Positions 44,777-45,122 of a stretch of 45,122 nt of DNA are shown here, piece by piece. The translations under genes were made by a program, and so were the position numbers. Every line of letters starts with the position of its first letter. The first letter of the stretch is position 1. The notes below the pieces were generated by a model that saw only the letters and a program-made list of their open reading frames with translations, was not told the DNA's origin and did no database searches. This DNA is from an uncultured Pelagibacteraceae bacterium (GTDB lineage Bacteria > Pseudomonadota > Alphaproteobacteria > Pelagibacterales > Pelagibacteraceae), in assembly GCA_902610655.1 (NCBI GenBank), contig CACLWL010000007.1, forward strand, positions 1 through 45,122, given 5' to 3'.

Positions 44777-45122
44777 TTATATTGGTATCCAATCACTAGG
44801 CCAAAAATCATTATTATTTGAAGGATTAATATTTTTTGGTCTAATACAAATCTTATTGGGATTATTATTTAACCAGGCACCCCACCAATGAAATGATGTG
44901 GGACCTACTATAAAGTGTTTGCTAAAATTGAATAAATGGAAATCATTTAATGATTTATTTGTATGATTTTCAATAAATATGTATTCATTTTCACTAAAAT
45001 ATTCTCTTAAACCTTTGAAATCATTTGACCAAATAAAAAAAACAGGATTATCAATTTTTTGCTTAATATAAGCAACAGATCGGTGAATATAATCAATAGT
45101 ATCTTTAGTAAATTTAAAAGAC
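44777..45122 (-). CDS. GT11-like glycosyltransferase (alpha-1,2-fucosyltransferase family), 5' end missing
   Basis: The C-terminal 115 codons of a gene that begins beyond the window. The translation has DYIHRSVAYIKQKIDNPVFF, IWSNDFKGLREYF, IFIENHTNKSLNDFHLFNF, SKHFIVGPTSFHWWGAWLNN and PNKICIRPKNI, ending DFWPSDWIPI. The SFxWWGAWLN motif with the downstream PNK...P and D/W-rich tail is characteristic of GT11. Such enzymes add fucose or a related sugar to surface polysaccharide or glycoprotein chains. It is convergent with the integrase gene, seven bases after its stop, and suggests that a cell-surface polysaccharide cluster lies to the right. Confidence 0.82.
   Translation of the reverse strand, partial: SFKFTKDTIDYIHRSVAYIKQKIDNPVFFIWSNDFKGLREYFSENEYIFIENHTNKSLNDFHLFNFSKHFIVGPTSFHWWGAWLNNNPNKICIRPKNINPSNNNDFWPSDWIPI

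Noticed and set aside
1-45122. CRISPR array or cas genes
   Set aside because: No regularly spaced repeats and no Cas-like proteins were seen; the A/T-rich short repeats are irregular.

Overview
The window is a gene-dense, very AT-rich alphaproteobacterial chromosome segment. Short or negative intergenic distances, lysine/isoleucine/asparagine-rich proteins, soxBDAG, a K+-independent-type H+-pyrophosphatase, metY, a RibB with a decayed RibA-like half, and the CBP3/plsX/ihfA/merR neighbourhood all fit a streamlined marine lineage of the SAR11/Pelagibacterales type. That assignment is inference from gene content and composition; no rRNA gene is present.

Layout. (1) 1-5.6 kb, + strand: 3' part of gatA, then gatB, an O-methyltransferase, trhO and a MATE exporter. 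(2) 5.6-10.7 kb, - strand: heterotetrameric sarcosine oxidase operon soxB-soxD-soxA-soxG, with a tRNA-Ser(GCU) gene divergent from its promoter. (3) 10.9-13.1 kb, - strand: soluble lytic transglycosylase. (4) 13.1-20.4 kb, + strand: long housekeeping run dapA-smpB-folK-rsh-pyrE-pdxJ-acpS-lepB-rnc-recO, ended by convergent hemB. (5) 21.5-31.1 kb, + strand: a 2OG-Fe(II) oxygenase, rpiB, glyA, nrdR, ribD, ribE, ribB(X), ribH, nusB, thiL, hppA. (6) 31.1-36.7 kb: bamE (-), then CBP3-like chaperone, rpmF, plsX, ihfA, merR-type regulator, rpmG; chorismate mutase (-), ctaA, metY (-). (7) 36.9-42.0 kb, + strand: rplM-rpsI, then argC, a 58-residue lipoprotein, hom, an AEC transporter and an EamA exporter. 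(8) 42.0-45.1 kb: accessory region with a 495-base geneless stretch, a minimal O6-alkylguanine-DNA alkyltransferase, a GC-rich structured block, a DUF2938 membrane protein with a tiny two-helix partner, a tyrosine recombinase and the 3' part of a GT11-like glycosyltransferase.

Functionally, sarcosine oxidase turns sarcosine into glycine and passes one-carbon units to tetrahydrofolate, which GlyA can use to make serine. The rib genes make riboflavin for the flavoenzymes. dapA, hom, argC and metY serve lysine, threonine/methionine, arginine and sulfur amino-acid synthesis.

Most worth a second look: the ~57% GC block in front of the alkyltransferase gene; the 33-bp inverted repeat touching the integrase start; a repeated TGN-TATAAG box 5-6 bases before start codons (probable leaderless mRNAs); the stringent-response enzyme missing its middle regulatory domains; and the lack of space for terminators between convergent genes.
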